A stretch of 64,000 nucleotides of DNA, from assembly GCA_016710075.1 (NCBI GenBank), contig JADJLO010000043.1:62001-126000 (forward strand), given 5' to 3'. Below the pieces are notes generated by a model. That model searched no databases, had not been told where the DNA came from, and saw only the letters and a list, made by a program, of their open reading frames with translations. Positions 51,519 to 59,482 of this stretch are shown one piece after another (positions within the stretch are counted from its first letter, which is position 1; every line of letters starts with the position of its first letter). The position numbers were made by a program, and so were the translations under genes. This stretch comes from Acidobacteriota bacterium. Lineage in GTDB: Bacteria > Acidobacteriota > Blastocatellia > RBC074.

Positions 51519-52301
51519 ATGCATAGATCATCGTTTGAAATCAGAACCTGGAAAATTGGGCTCGCAGCCGCGGCCTTATTGGGAATGTTCGTACTTGGTG
51601 AAACGACCTCTTTCCGGGCGAATGGCTTGTCTTCTTCGCAGGGGCGGCAGGAGCAGCGCTACGAATTTACCGGCATCGTCAAATCGGTGGACAAGCCCAA
51701 GCGCCGCGCCACGATCAAGCACGACAAAGTCGAGGGGTTGATGGATGGGATGACCATGCCGTTTTTGATCAAAGATGACAAAGCGTTGGGCCAATTGCAG
51801 CCAGGCGATCAAATCAAAGCGACACTGGTTTCCACCGATGACGGCACGCAGTGGTTGGAAAAAGTCGTTATTGTTGCCAAAGCACAATCGCAGAATCGCG
51901 CCGCCGAATCGAACCCGGAACCGAATTTTGACGACAAACCATTCTGGTTGATGGGTAGTTCGGGCAATGACCGGAACCCGCCGCCGTCACGTTTCGACGG
52001 GGATGCGGCGGGGTTCTACACCTGCTCGATGCATCTGAATTATCGCGCCAGCAATCCGGGAGAGTGCCCGCGTTTCAGGATGACCTTGATTTCAACCGAG
52101 CCAGCCACCCAACGTGGCGGGCCCACCTTGGCCTTTGACGCCCTTTTTCCTGCACCCGGCAATTCCCCCACCCCCTCTGGACGCAGTTTTTGCATGGTCG
52201 CCAGATTTTTATCGTCGCGTTCGATGTGCAGGTCGAACACATTCGTTGAACTTAAACTGTACAAATCAAACCAAAATTTCGGAGGAATGAATGAATCATA
52301 A
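51519..52301 (+). CDS. Periplasmic copper-binding protein: CusF-like domain plus degenerate heavy-metal-binding motif
   Basis: 260 residues from the ATG at 51519 (GGGAGG upstream). Signal/anchor helix at about residues 11-27. Residues about 45-115 form a CusF-like domain: TGIVKSVDKPKRRATIKHDK, then EGLMDGMTMPFLIKD with the methionines used by CusF-type folds for Cu(I), and DQIKATLV. Around residue 170 is YTCSMHLNYRASNPGECPRF, a relative of the YTCPMHP...PGKCPKCGM metal-binding motif in which the second CxxC cysteine is missing. The final 80 residues are low in conservation and may not be real coding sequence. The stop overlaps the next gene by 11 bases. Likely role: copper delivery in the periplasm. 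Confidence 0.7.
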   Translation: MHRSSFEIRTWKIGLAAAALLGMFVLGETTSFRANGLSSSQGRQEQRYEFTGIVKSVDKPKRRATIKHDKVEGLMDGMTMPFLIKDDKALGQLQPGDQIKATLVSTDDGTQWLEKVVIVAKAQSQNRAAESNPEPNFDDKPFWLMGSSGNDRNPPPSRFDGDAAGFYTCSMHLNYRASNPGECPRFRMTLISTEPATQRGGPTLAFDALFPAPGNSPTPSGRSFCMVARFLSSRSMCRSNTFVELKLYKSNQNFGGMNES

Positions 52302-52914
52302 AATCATAAAATCAAGCATCGCCATTGCGCTGGCAACCCTTGTTTCGTTGTCAGTCATAAACACCCAGGCTTACCCGCCGTTTCTGAAACAGGCTACTAA
52401 GTTCGGCGCGAAGGATTGCACCTTCTGCCACAAGCAACCCGAAGGCGGTGAAGGCTGGAACAAACGCGGCACCTGGCTGATCGCAGAAAAAGACAAACGC
52501 AAGGCCGACAAGATTGATGTTGAGTGGCTGAGCGAATACGGCGATAAGGCCGCTGTGACCGCCGCTTCCGCCGCACAGGCCAGCGAGCAATGGGCTGAAT
52601 TGGATAACTTCCACGAAGTTATGTCCCAGACCTTTCACCCGGCAGAAGAAGGCAAGCTGCAACCGATTCGCAAACTGGCGGGGGAACTCGCCGCCCGCGC
52701 CAAACAGTGGCTGGATTCCAAGCCGCCGAAGGTTTACGACGCGCCGGAAATCAAGGCCATTCTTGTCAAACTCAACGCCGAATCCAAAGCGCTGGCCGAT
52801 GGCATTGCCAAAGGCGCAAACGACGAACAGATCAAAAAAGACCTGACCGCATTGCACGACCGCTTCCACGAAATCATGGGCGCTTGTCGCGAAGAGAAGA
52901 AAAAACACCAATAA
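52291..52914 (+). CDS. Periplasmic monoheme c-type cytochrome with helical domain
   Basis: 207 residues from the ATG at 52291, with GGAGG five bases upstream. Signal peptide to about residue 27 (NTQAYPPF), one heme c motif CTFCH (residues 43-47), then an all-helical region with a FHEVMSQTFHPAEEGKLQPI motif and a second related LHDRFHEIMGACRE element near the C-terminus. No distal methionine ligand is obvious near the heme. The helical part resembles a domain I have seen on cytochromes in Acidobacteriota and Bacteroidota but I cannot name it. It is probably an electron-transfer partner of the peroxidase-like enzyme two genes downstream. Confidence 0.7.
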   Translation: MNHKIIKSSIAIALATLVSLSVINTQAYPPFLKQATKFGAKDCTFCHKQPEGGEGWNKRGTWLIAEKDKRKADKIDVEWLSEYGDKAAVTAASAAQASEQWAELDNFHEVMSQTFHPAEEGKLQPIRKLAGELAARAKQWLDSKPPKVYDAPEIKAILVKLNAESKALADGIAKGANDEQIKKDLTALHDRFHEIMGACREEKKKHQ

Positions 52915-52944
52915 CCCGTCCGATCAGGCAAAGGAGACATTGTC

Positions 52945-54240
52945 ATGAAAAACCAGACTCGATTATTCAAACTGTTTGCATTGGCATTTTTGGTAGGCTA
53001 TTTTGCCATCGCCAAGGATTGGCAGGATGTGTCCGCGCACGAAGGCCACAAGAAAGGGCACGCGCCGGTCACTGCGAAAAAGCTTCGCAATCCGGTCCCT
53101 CACAACACCCAGAATATTGAAAACGGCAAGGCGCTCTATGAACAGAACTGCGCCGTTTGTCATGGCTCCGACGGCAAAGGCGTGGAGTATAACAAAAAAG
53201 CCAGGATCAAAGTTCCTGATTTGACAAGCCATTATGTAATGAACCTGACCGACGGTGAGATTTTCTATGTTGAAACCAACGGCATCAAAACCAGCGGCAT
53301 GCCCGGATTCAAGCTCAAGGCGAGCGACCGCGAACGCTGGCAGATGGTGCATTACGTCAAACATTTTGGCATGACCGCCGAAGACCATGCTGCGATGGCG
53401 GGCAATGCCGAAGGCGCGAAAACACAAGAAGTCGCGTTGCGCTTCAAGCCAATGGTTGGCGATAAGGCGTTCGCCTGCGGCCAAAGCTACGACAACATCG
53501 GCACGACCAATTCCAAAATCACGCCGACCGATTTTCGATTCTATGTTCACAATGTCCGATTGGTTGACGCCGCAGGCAAAGAGACGCCGGTCGCGCTAGA
53601 ACAGGATGGCAAGTGGCAGGTGGATAACATCGCGCTGCTGGATTTTGAAAACGGCAACGGCCCTTGCGCCAATGGCACCGCCGACACGAACGACGTCATC
53701 AAAGGCAAAGCTCTGGCGGGCAATTACACTGGCGTCAAATTTACCGTCGGCGTCCCCTTTGAACGCAATCATGCTGACCCGGCCAAAGCGCCCTCGCCGC
53801 TGAACCTGACGCAACTGTTTTGGGTATGGAATTCGGGTTACAAATTCGCGCGCATCGAAATGCAAACGACTGGCTTGCCGACAGGCTGGATGCTGCATTT
53901 GGGCAGCACGGGCTGTCAGCCCGGCGGCACGGCCCAAACGATCCCCAAAGGTTGTGATTTCCCGAATCGCGCTGAAATCACTCTCAACAATTTCAACATA
54001 AACGGCGACGTAGTGATCACCGACCTCAAGCAATTGCTCAATGGCGCAAACATGGATGTCAATCAACCGAAGACCGCTCGCGGTTGTATGTCAGGCCAAA
54101 ACGACGCTGATTGCGCGCCGCTGTTTGCGAACATCGGTTTGAAATTCGCAGGCAAAGATTCATCGGGGCAAAAATTCTTTGCGATAGAAAAAGGCACAAG
54201 TACCGCACAACTGGGAAAAATGCCGGGCGTGAGGAATTAA
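52945..54240 (+). CDS. Cytochrome c domain fused to MbnP-like metallo-mystery-pair protein
   Basis: 431 residues. After a signal peptide come a class I cytochrome c domain (CAVCH at 69-73; Met119 in SGMPGF as likely distal ligand) and, from about residue 163, an MbnP-like domain: LRFKPMVGDKAFACGQSY, TDFRFYVHNVRLV, LFWVWNSGYKFARIEM, HLGSTGC. Cysteines 178, 241, 324, 337, 381 and 390 fit the 'four-Cys motif' family with extras. In methanotroph MbnP, a conserved tryptophan is oxidised to kynurenine by the di-heme MbnH and helps bind copper; W293 or W295 is the candidate here. The partner gene follows at once. A fused heme domain could feed or drain electrons for that reaction. Confidence 0.8.
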   Translation: MKNQTRLFKLFALAFLVGYFAIAKDWQDVSAHEGHKKGHAPVTAKKLRNPVPHNTQNIENGKALYEQNCAVCHGSDGKGVEYNKKARIKVPDLTSHYVMNLTDGEIFYVETNGIKTSGMPGFKLKASDRERWQMVHYVKHFGMTAEDHAAMAGNAEGAKTQEVALRFKPMVGDKAFACGQSYDNIGTTNSKITPTDFRFYVHNVRLVDAAGKETPVALEQDGKWQVDNIALLDFENGNGPCANGTADTNDVIKGKALAGNYTGVKFTVGVPFERNHADPAKAPSPLNLTQLFWVWNSGYKFARIEMQTTGLPTGWMLHLGSTGCQPGGTAQTIPKGCDFPNRAEITLNNFNINGDVVITDLKQLLNGANMDVNQPKTARGCMSGQNDADCAPLFANIGLKFAGKDSSGQKFFAIEKGTSTAQLGKMPGVRN

Positions 54241-55301
54241 CTGCTTCAGCAACCGGCTGGCATTGGGGGATGCCAGCCGGATTCCCCGCGCCCAAAGTAC
54301 CCAAGGACAATCCGATGACCGCCGCGAAGGTCGAACTCGGTCGCCATCTGTTTTATGACACGCGGCTTTCGGTGAACGGCAAGCAATCTTGCGCTTCGTG
54401 CCACGAACAAGCCAAAGCCTTCACAGATGGCAAAGCCCGAGCCGAAGGCACGACCGGCGAAATTCATCCGCGCAGTTCGATGAGCATCGTCAACATCGCT
54501 TATACGCCGGTGCTGACCTGGGCCAATCCGAATATGAAACAGCTCGAACGCCAGGCACTCGTGCCGATGTTCGGCGAACATCCGGTTGAATTGGGTTTGA
54601 GCGGCAAAGAAAACGAAATCATTGCCAAACTCAAAGACGAACCGCGTTATCAAAAACTCTTCCCTGCGGTATTCGGTAATCCTGACACCTTTACCATTGA
54701 GAACATCACCAAAGCCATCGCGGCTTTTGAACGTGTGTTGATTTCAGGTGACTCGCCCTATGACCGTTATCTCAACGGGCAACGCAACGCGATAACTGCC
54801 TCAGCCAAGCGTGGCGAAGCCTTGTTTTATGGCGAAAGGCTCGAATGCTTTCACTGCCACGGCGGATTTAATTTCTCGCAAACCACTGACCACGTCGGCA
54901 AGGCTTTTGCCGAAATCGAATTCCACAACACGGGGCTTTATAACCTTGACGGGAAAGGCGCGTTTCCCAAAGACAACCAAGGCACGTTCGACATCACGCA
55001 ACGCTCCGAAGACGTGGGCAAATTTCGCGCGCCGACGCTCCGCAACATCGCGGTGACTGCGCCTTATATGCACGACGGCAGCATCGCTACTCTGGAAGGT
55101 GTCATTGACCATTACGCCGCCGGGGGGCGCACGATTAAGAGCGGCGAGTTCAAAGGCGTCGGCAGCGCCAATCCGAACAAGAGCCAATTCGTCAAAGGCT
55201 TCACTCTGAATGCTCAGGAAAAGCGCGACTTGCTCGCGTTTCTTAAATCGTTAACCGACGAAAAATTCCTGACTGATCAGCGTTTCAAAAATCCGTGGTG
55301 A
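54216..55301 (+). CDS. MbnH-like di-heme cytochrome c peroxidase (no start codon of its own)
   Basis: About 350 residues from GWHWGMPAGFPAPKVPKDNPMTAAKVELGRHLFYD onward, the normal mature start of MbnH/MauG-type enzymes (motif given in parts: WHWGMPAGFP, DNPMTAAKVELG). Two heme c sites: CASCH at 54390-54404 and CFHCH at 54846-54860. GKFRAPTLRNIAVTAPYMHDGS is the second conserved block. There is no ATG, GTG or TTG in this frame near 54240 and no signal peptide; the only upstream ATG (54111) lies inside the MbnP frame and gives a non-secretory start. One missing A in the A5 run 54216-54220 would join it in frame to the preceding gene. MbnH enzymes oxidise a Trp of MbnP by a bis-Fe(IV)-type mechanism. 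Confidence 0.78.
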   Translation, partial: KNAGREELTASATGWHWGMPAGFPAPKVPKDNPMTAAKVELGRHLFYDTRLSVNGKQSCASCHEQAKAFTDGKARAEGTTGEIHPRSSMSIVNIAYTPVLTWANPNMKQLERQALVPMFGEHPVELGLSGKENEIIAKLKDEPRYQKLFPAVFGNPDTFTIENITKAIAAFERVLISGDSPYDRYLNGQRNAITASAKRGEALFYGERLECFHCHGGFNFSQTTDHVGKAFAEIEFHNTGLYNLDGKGAFPKDNQGTFDITQRSEDVGKFRAPTLRNIAVTAPYMHDGSIATLEGVIDHYAAGGRTIKSGEFKGVGSANPNKSQFVKGFTLNAQEKRDLLAFLKSLTDEKFLTDQRFKNPW

Positions 55302-55365
55302 CAAGTGCTTTCGTGCAGAACATGGCAACCACAAACCAATTTATTTTAAGCGGGAGAATTACAAA

Positions 55366-58300
55366 ATGTTTTTGCTAAATATAACTGCCACCAAGCGGTT
55401 GGCAGCGATCCTGGCGATTTTATCGTTAGGAGTTTCGCTCGCGCTGGCGCAATCGGCCACCGCGACGTTGACTGGCACGGTGACGGATGCCAGCGGCGCT
55501 GTCGTGTCAGGCGCAAGCGTGACGGTGACAGACATTGCCAAATCCGTGGCGCGTAAGGCGACGACAAATGGCGATGGGCTTTTCGTTCTGCCGCAACTGC
55601 CGCCGAGTCGTTACAAAATCAAAGTGGAACAAATCGGTTTTGCGTCTGCAGAACTGGCTGAGATTGTGCTGAATGTCGGCGAACAGGCGGCCTTGCGCAT
55701 CCAGTTGAAGGTTGCTCAAATCGGCGAGGTCGTCACCATCAGCGATGTTTCGGTGACAGGTGATTCGGCGACGGTATCGACGGTTGTTGACCGGCAGTTT
55801 GTTGAGAATCAACCGCTTAACGGTCGCAGCTTTCAGACATTGGTTGAATTGTCACCGGGCGTAGTGGTGACGCCATCAAACCTGGTTACACCGGGACAGT
55901 TTTCGGTCAATGGGCAACGCGCCGGATCGAATTACTTCACGGTGGACGGCGTCAGCGCGAACTTCGGTTCGACGGCTTCGACCACGTTGTATGAAACGGC
56001 TGGCGGCGGCGTCCCGGCGTATTCTTCGCAAGGCAGCACGGCAAGCCTCGCTTCAGTGGATGCGGTGCAAGAGTTTTCCATTCAAACCTCGACATATGCG
56101 CCAGAGTTTGGCAGACAGCCGGGCGCACAGGTGCAATTAGTCACGCGCTCTGGCACGAATGACTGGCACGGTTCGCTGTTCAATTACCTGCGCAACGATA
56201 AGCTTGACGCCAACAATTTCTTTGCCAATGCCAACAGTTTGAAGCGCCCACCCATTCGGCAAAACGATTTTGGCGGCGTGATTGGCGGCCCGGTGCATTT
56301 GCCGAAAAGCGTCTTTGGCCCGCTGGGCTACGACGGACGCAATCGCACATTTTTCTTTTTCAGTTATGAGGGCGTAAGGCTGCGCACGCCCTTTGTTACT
56401 GTGCCATTGCAGGTTCCGTCCATCGCAGCGCGCCAAAACGCGACTGGTGTGTTGCGTGATATTCTCAACGCGTTTCCGTTGCCGACGGGGGCGCCGTTGG
56501 CTGCTACGCCTAACGTAGCGCCTTATCAGGCGGCGTTCTCAAAGCCATCTTCGCTGGATGCGACCAGCTTTCGTCTCGATCAAACCTTTGGCTCAAAGGT
56601 CACATTGTTTGCTCGCGTCAATCACGCGCCTTCTGTCACAGATGAACGCGCACGGTTTTGTGCCGCGAGTTGCGTGGCGCGCCTGGCTTACAAAACCGAC
56701 ACGTACACGGGCGGCGCAACGCTGGCCATGAATTCGCGGTTGAGCAATGACTTGCGTGTGAATTACAGCAAAGCCCGCGTGAATCAATCTTATTTCATTG
56801 ATAATTTTGGCGGAGCGATTGCGCCGCCGAATGCCAGCCTCTATCCGTCGTTCACTTCAGGGCCGCAAGGCTATATTTACATCGAAGTTGATCCTGCGGG
56901 TGATAACACCATCAGCGATGGATTGTTTTCTGATCAACACCAACGCCAATTCAACATCGTCAATAATCTGTCTTACACAATGGGTTCGCACGCGTTGAAA
57001 TTTGGCGTGGATTATCGCCGCCTCGCGCCCAGCGCCGACAGCGGCACCTATCGGCGCAATTTCATTTTTCCGAACGTGAACTCGCTGGTCGGAGGCGTCG
57101 CGCCGACTGCGTCCATCGTTGCGCTGGACGCAGTGTTGCGCCCTGTCTATCAAAACTTTTCGGCTTACGGGCAAGACACGTGGCGTGCGACACGGCGGCT
57201 GACGCTGACGTTTGGGTTGCGCTATGAAGTGAACCCCGCGCCCTCAGAACAAAACGGCAAAGAGCCGGTGACGGTGGCGACGCTCAATGCGCCAACGGTT
57301 TTAGCGCCCCGTGGCACGCGCTTTTATGAGACGACCTTCAATAACTTCGCGCCGCGTGTCGGAGCCTCTTATCAGCTTTCGCAAAAGCTCGGCACCGTGT
57401 TGCGCGGCGGCTTTGGCGTCTTTTACGATTTCGGCTACAACTTCACGGGCACGGCTTTCAGCACAACGTTGTATCCGAATGCGCGTACGTTGGCACTGGC
57501 AAATCAGCGGTTCGATGCAGCAACGGCGGCGGTGCAACCCCCGCCTGTGAACGCCAATCCGCCCTACCCGCGCATCTTCGCTTATCAGCCGGATTTCAAG
57601 CTGCCTTACACGTTGCAATACAACCTGACGCTGGAACAATCCATCGGCGCATCAAATGTGTTCACGGCAGCGTATGTCGGCGCGATGGGCGAGCGCTTGG
57701 GACGTGTGACAACGCTGACCAATCCGGGTTTCTTCACGCGGATTGATGCCGTCACCAATGATGCCACGTCGGATTATCACGCCTTGCAATTGCAATATCA
57801 GCGCCGTTTGTCAGGCGGTTTACAGGTCCTGGCATCGTATACATTTGCGAAATCACTCGACATCGTTTCAGAAGAGTCGTTTCAAAATCGCCAATCTCCG
57901 ACCGGGCGTTTCAATCCGTTGCAGGATCGCGGGCCGTCCAGTTTTGACGTGCGGCACGCGTTCAATGCGGCGGTGAGTTATGCGATTCCTTCGCCGTTTG
58001 ACGCGGGTGTTGGGCGGGCAATTTTCGGCGGCTTCGGATTGGACGCGATTGTGCGCGCGCGTTCGGCCACACCCGTGAATGTGTTGTCGGGGCGCGATCC
58101 GTTTGGCTTGGGCTTTACGACGGTCGCACGGCCTGATCTGGTTGCGCTCCAGCCTTTGTATTTGAATGACGCATCGTTCGCGGGCGGCAAGCGCTTCAAT
58201 CCGGCGGCATTCGACAGCGCGACACCGTTAGCGCAGGGGCGACAAGGCACAATTGGACGCAATGTGCTGCGCGGCTTTGGCGCTTCGCAATTGGACATTG

Positions 58301-58527
58301 CGTTACGGCGACAATTCAGGCTGACAGAGCAGATCAATCTGCAATTTCGCGCCGATGCTTTCAATCTGTTCAATCAAGCGAATTTCGCCAACCCAACCGG
58401 GATTTTGAGCAGCGGCAATTTCGGACGCGCCACACAAATTCTGGCCAGCGGCTTGGGCGGATTGAGTCCGTTGTTTCAGATCGGCGGGCCGCGTTCATTA
58501 CAATTGGCACTGAAACTGCAATTCTAA
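55366..58527 (+). CDS. Oar-type TonB-dependent receptor of the metal island
   Basis: 1,053 residues with GCGGGAG upstream of the ATG. Signal peptide to about residue 29 (SLALAQS), carboxypeptidase-regulatory-like beta-sandwich (ATLTGTVTDASGAVVSGASV), plug region (NGRSFQTLVELSPGVVV) and beta-barrel ending LQLALKLQF. Its codon use (many CAA and TTG) differs from the related receptor at 10.1 kb. Placed between MbnP/MbnH and DUF4198 genes, it is the probable outer-membrane gate for a metal or metal-chelate. It differs from the smaller MbnT receptors of methanobactin operons, so a methanobactin substrate is not implied. Confidence 0.85.
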   Translation: MFLLNITATKRLAAILAILSLGVSLALAQSATATLTGTVTDASGAVVSGASVTVTDIAKSVARKATTNGDGLFVLPQLPPSRYKIKVEQIGFASAELAEIVLNVGEQAALRIQLKVAQIGEVVTISDVSVTGDSATVSTVVDRQFVENQPLNGRSFQTLVELSPGVVVTPSNLVTPGQFSVNGQRAGSNYFTVDGVSANFGSTASTTLYETAGGGVPAYSSQGSTASLASVDAVQEFSIQTSTYAPEFGRQPGAQVQLVTRSGTNDWHGSLFNYLRNDKLDANNFFANANSLKRPPIRQNDFGGVIGGPVHLPKSVFGPLGYDGRNRTFFFFSYEGVRLRTPFVTVPLQVPSIAARQNATGVLRDILNAFPLPTGAPLAATPNVAPYQAAFSKPSSLDATSFRLDQTFGSKVTLFARVNHAPSVTDERARFCAASCVARLAYKTDTYTGGATLAMNSRLSNDLRVNYSKARVNQSYFIDNFGGAIAPPNASLYPSFTSGPQGYIYIEVDPAGDNTISDGLFSDQHQRQFNIVNNLSYTMGSHALKFGVDYRRLAPSADSGTYRRNFIFPNVNSLVGGVAPTASIVALDAVLRPVYQNFSAYGQDTWRATRRLTLTFGLRYEVNPAPSEQNGKEPVTVATLNAPTVLAPRGTRFYETTFNNFAPRVGASYQLSQKLGTVLRGGFGVFYDFGYNFTGTAFSTTLYPNARTLALANQRFDAATAAVQPPPVNANPPYPRIFAYQPDFKLPYTLQYNLTLEQSIGASNVFTAAYVGAMGERLGRVTTLTNPGFFTRIDAVTNDATSDYHALQLQYQRRLSGGLQVLASYTFAKSLDIVSEESFQNRQSPTGRFNPLQDRGPSSFDVRHAFNAAVSYAIPSPFDAGVGRAIFGGFGLDAIVRARSATPVNVLSGRDPFGLGFTTVARPDLVALQPLYLNDASFAGGKRFNPAAFDSATPLAQGRQGTIGRNVLRGFGASQLDIALRRQFRLTEQINLQFRADAFNLFNQANFANPTGILSSGNFGRATQILASGLGGLSPLFQIGGPRSLQLALKLQF

Positions 58528-58537
58528 ACCGTTAACT

Positions 58538-58579
58538 CTGAGGTGAAGCTCATTGAATATTCACATCGCTTCACCTCAG
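58538..58579. promoter_or_regulatory. 12-bp inverted repeat between the TonB receptor and the DUF4198 gene
   Basis: CTGAGGTGAAGC (58538-58549) and GCTTCACCTCAG (58568-58579) form a perfect stem around an 18-base AT-rich loop, 11 bases after the receptor stop. A pyrimidine-rich but not T-only tract follows. It may be a weak terminator, an RNA-stability hairpin that sets receptor versus DUF4198 levels, or an operator. Confidence 0.6.
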
Positions 58580-58600
58580 CCTTCTTTCTGGAATCAAACG

Positions 58601-59434
58601 ATGACAACTCTAAAATCATCCTCTTCGATAAAGCACATTGGCTTGCTGGCGTTGCTTTGCGCCTGCCTGTTGGTTGCTGCCAATGCCCACGATATGTTTC
58701 TCAAGTTTGACAGTTACTTCCTCAATCCCAACAGCAGAGCCACCGTGCGCTTGATCAACGGCACTTTCCGCACCAGCGAAAATGCCGTGACGCGCGACCG
58801 GATGGCAGATGTCAGTTTGGTCAAACCTGCTGGCGAACGTACGCATCCGCCGCTGACTGACTGGCGCGATCTGGGCAACACCGCGTTGCTTACTTTGCAA
58901 ACGGGCGAAGCTGGCACCTATGTCGCCGGGCTTTATACCAAACCGCGCGAGCTCACGATGAACGCTGCGGCTTTCAACCGCTACCTCGCTCAGGAAGGTT
59001 TGCCAGACACACTTGCCGCACGCAAGCGCGATGGCGAGTTAACCAGGGAATCACGTGAACGTTATTCAAAACACGTCAAAGCTGTTTTTCAGGTGGGTGA
59101 GACACACACCGATACGTATAAGACAGTGCTGGGCTATCCGGTCGAAATCATCCCACAGCAGAATCCTTATGAGTTGAAAACCGGTCAAACATTGGAAGTG
59201 TTATGCGTCAAAGGCGGGCAACCCATCGTGGGACAATATGTGTTGGCTGGGCGTGAGTTCAAAGGCAAAGAGGTGGCTGCACCAAGCGTACGCACCGATC
59301 AACAAGGCGTGGCACGCATTGTGCTGAAAGGCCCGGGAAGATGGTACGTCAAGTTTATTCACATGTCGCCAGTCAAAGATGCGCCAATCAACTATGAATC
59401 AAAGTGGGCAACGTTAACATTTGAGTTACGATAA
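58601..59434 (+). CDS. DUF4198 periplasmic protein
   Basis: 277 residues from the ATG at 58601; the frame is open to 58553 through the hairpin. A signal peptide ends near residue 29 (VAANAHD), putting the HDMFLKFDSYFL segment at the mature N-terminus, where DUF4198/NikK-like proteins carry a His metal ligand. Two beta-sandwich halves follow (VRLINGTF; VEIIPQQNPYELKTGQTLEVLCVKGGQPI). DUF4198 proteins are found with nickel, cobalt and copper uptake genes and are thought to bind the metal in the periplasm. Its place after a TonB receptor supports a metal-relay role; which metal is not shown. Confidence 0.78.
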   Translation: MTTLKSSSSIKHIGLLALLCACLLVAANAHDMFLKFDSYFLNPNSRATVRLINGTFRTSENAVTRDRMADVSLVKPAGERTHPPLTDWRDLGNTALLTLQTGEAGTYVAGLYTKPRELTMNAAAFNRYLAQEGLPDTLAARKRDGELTRESRERYSKHVKAVFQVGETHTDTYKTVLGYPVEIIPQQNPYELKTGQTLEVLCVKGGQPIVGQYVLAGREFKGKEVAAPSVRTDQQGVARIVLKGPGRWYVKFIHMSPVKDAPINYESKWATLTFELR

Positions 59435-59482
59435 GACGCAAGCACGCCTATGTCACAAATAATAACCTTGGGTAATTCTGTC

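Noticed and set aside
52040..52264. Minus-strand ORF under the CusF-like gene tail
   Set aside because: No recognisable motif and no ribosome binding site; although the plus-strand tail is also poorly conserved, there is no positive case for the minus strand.
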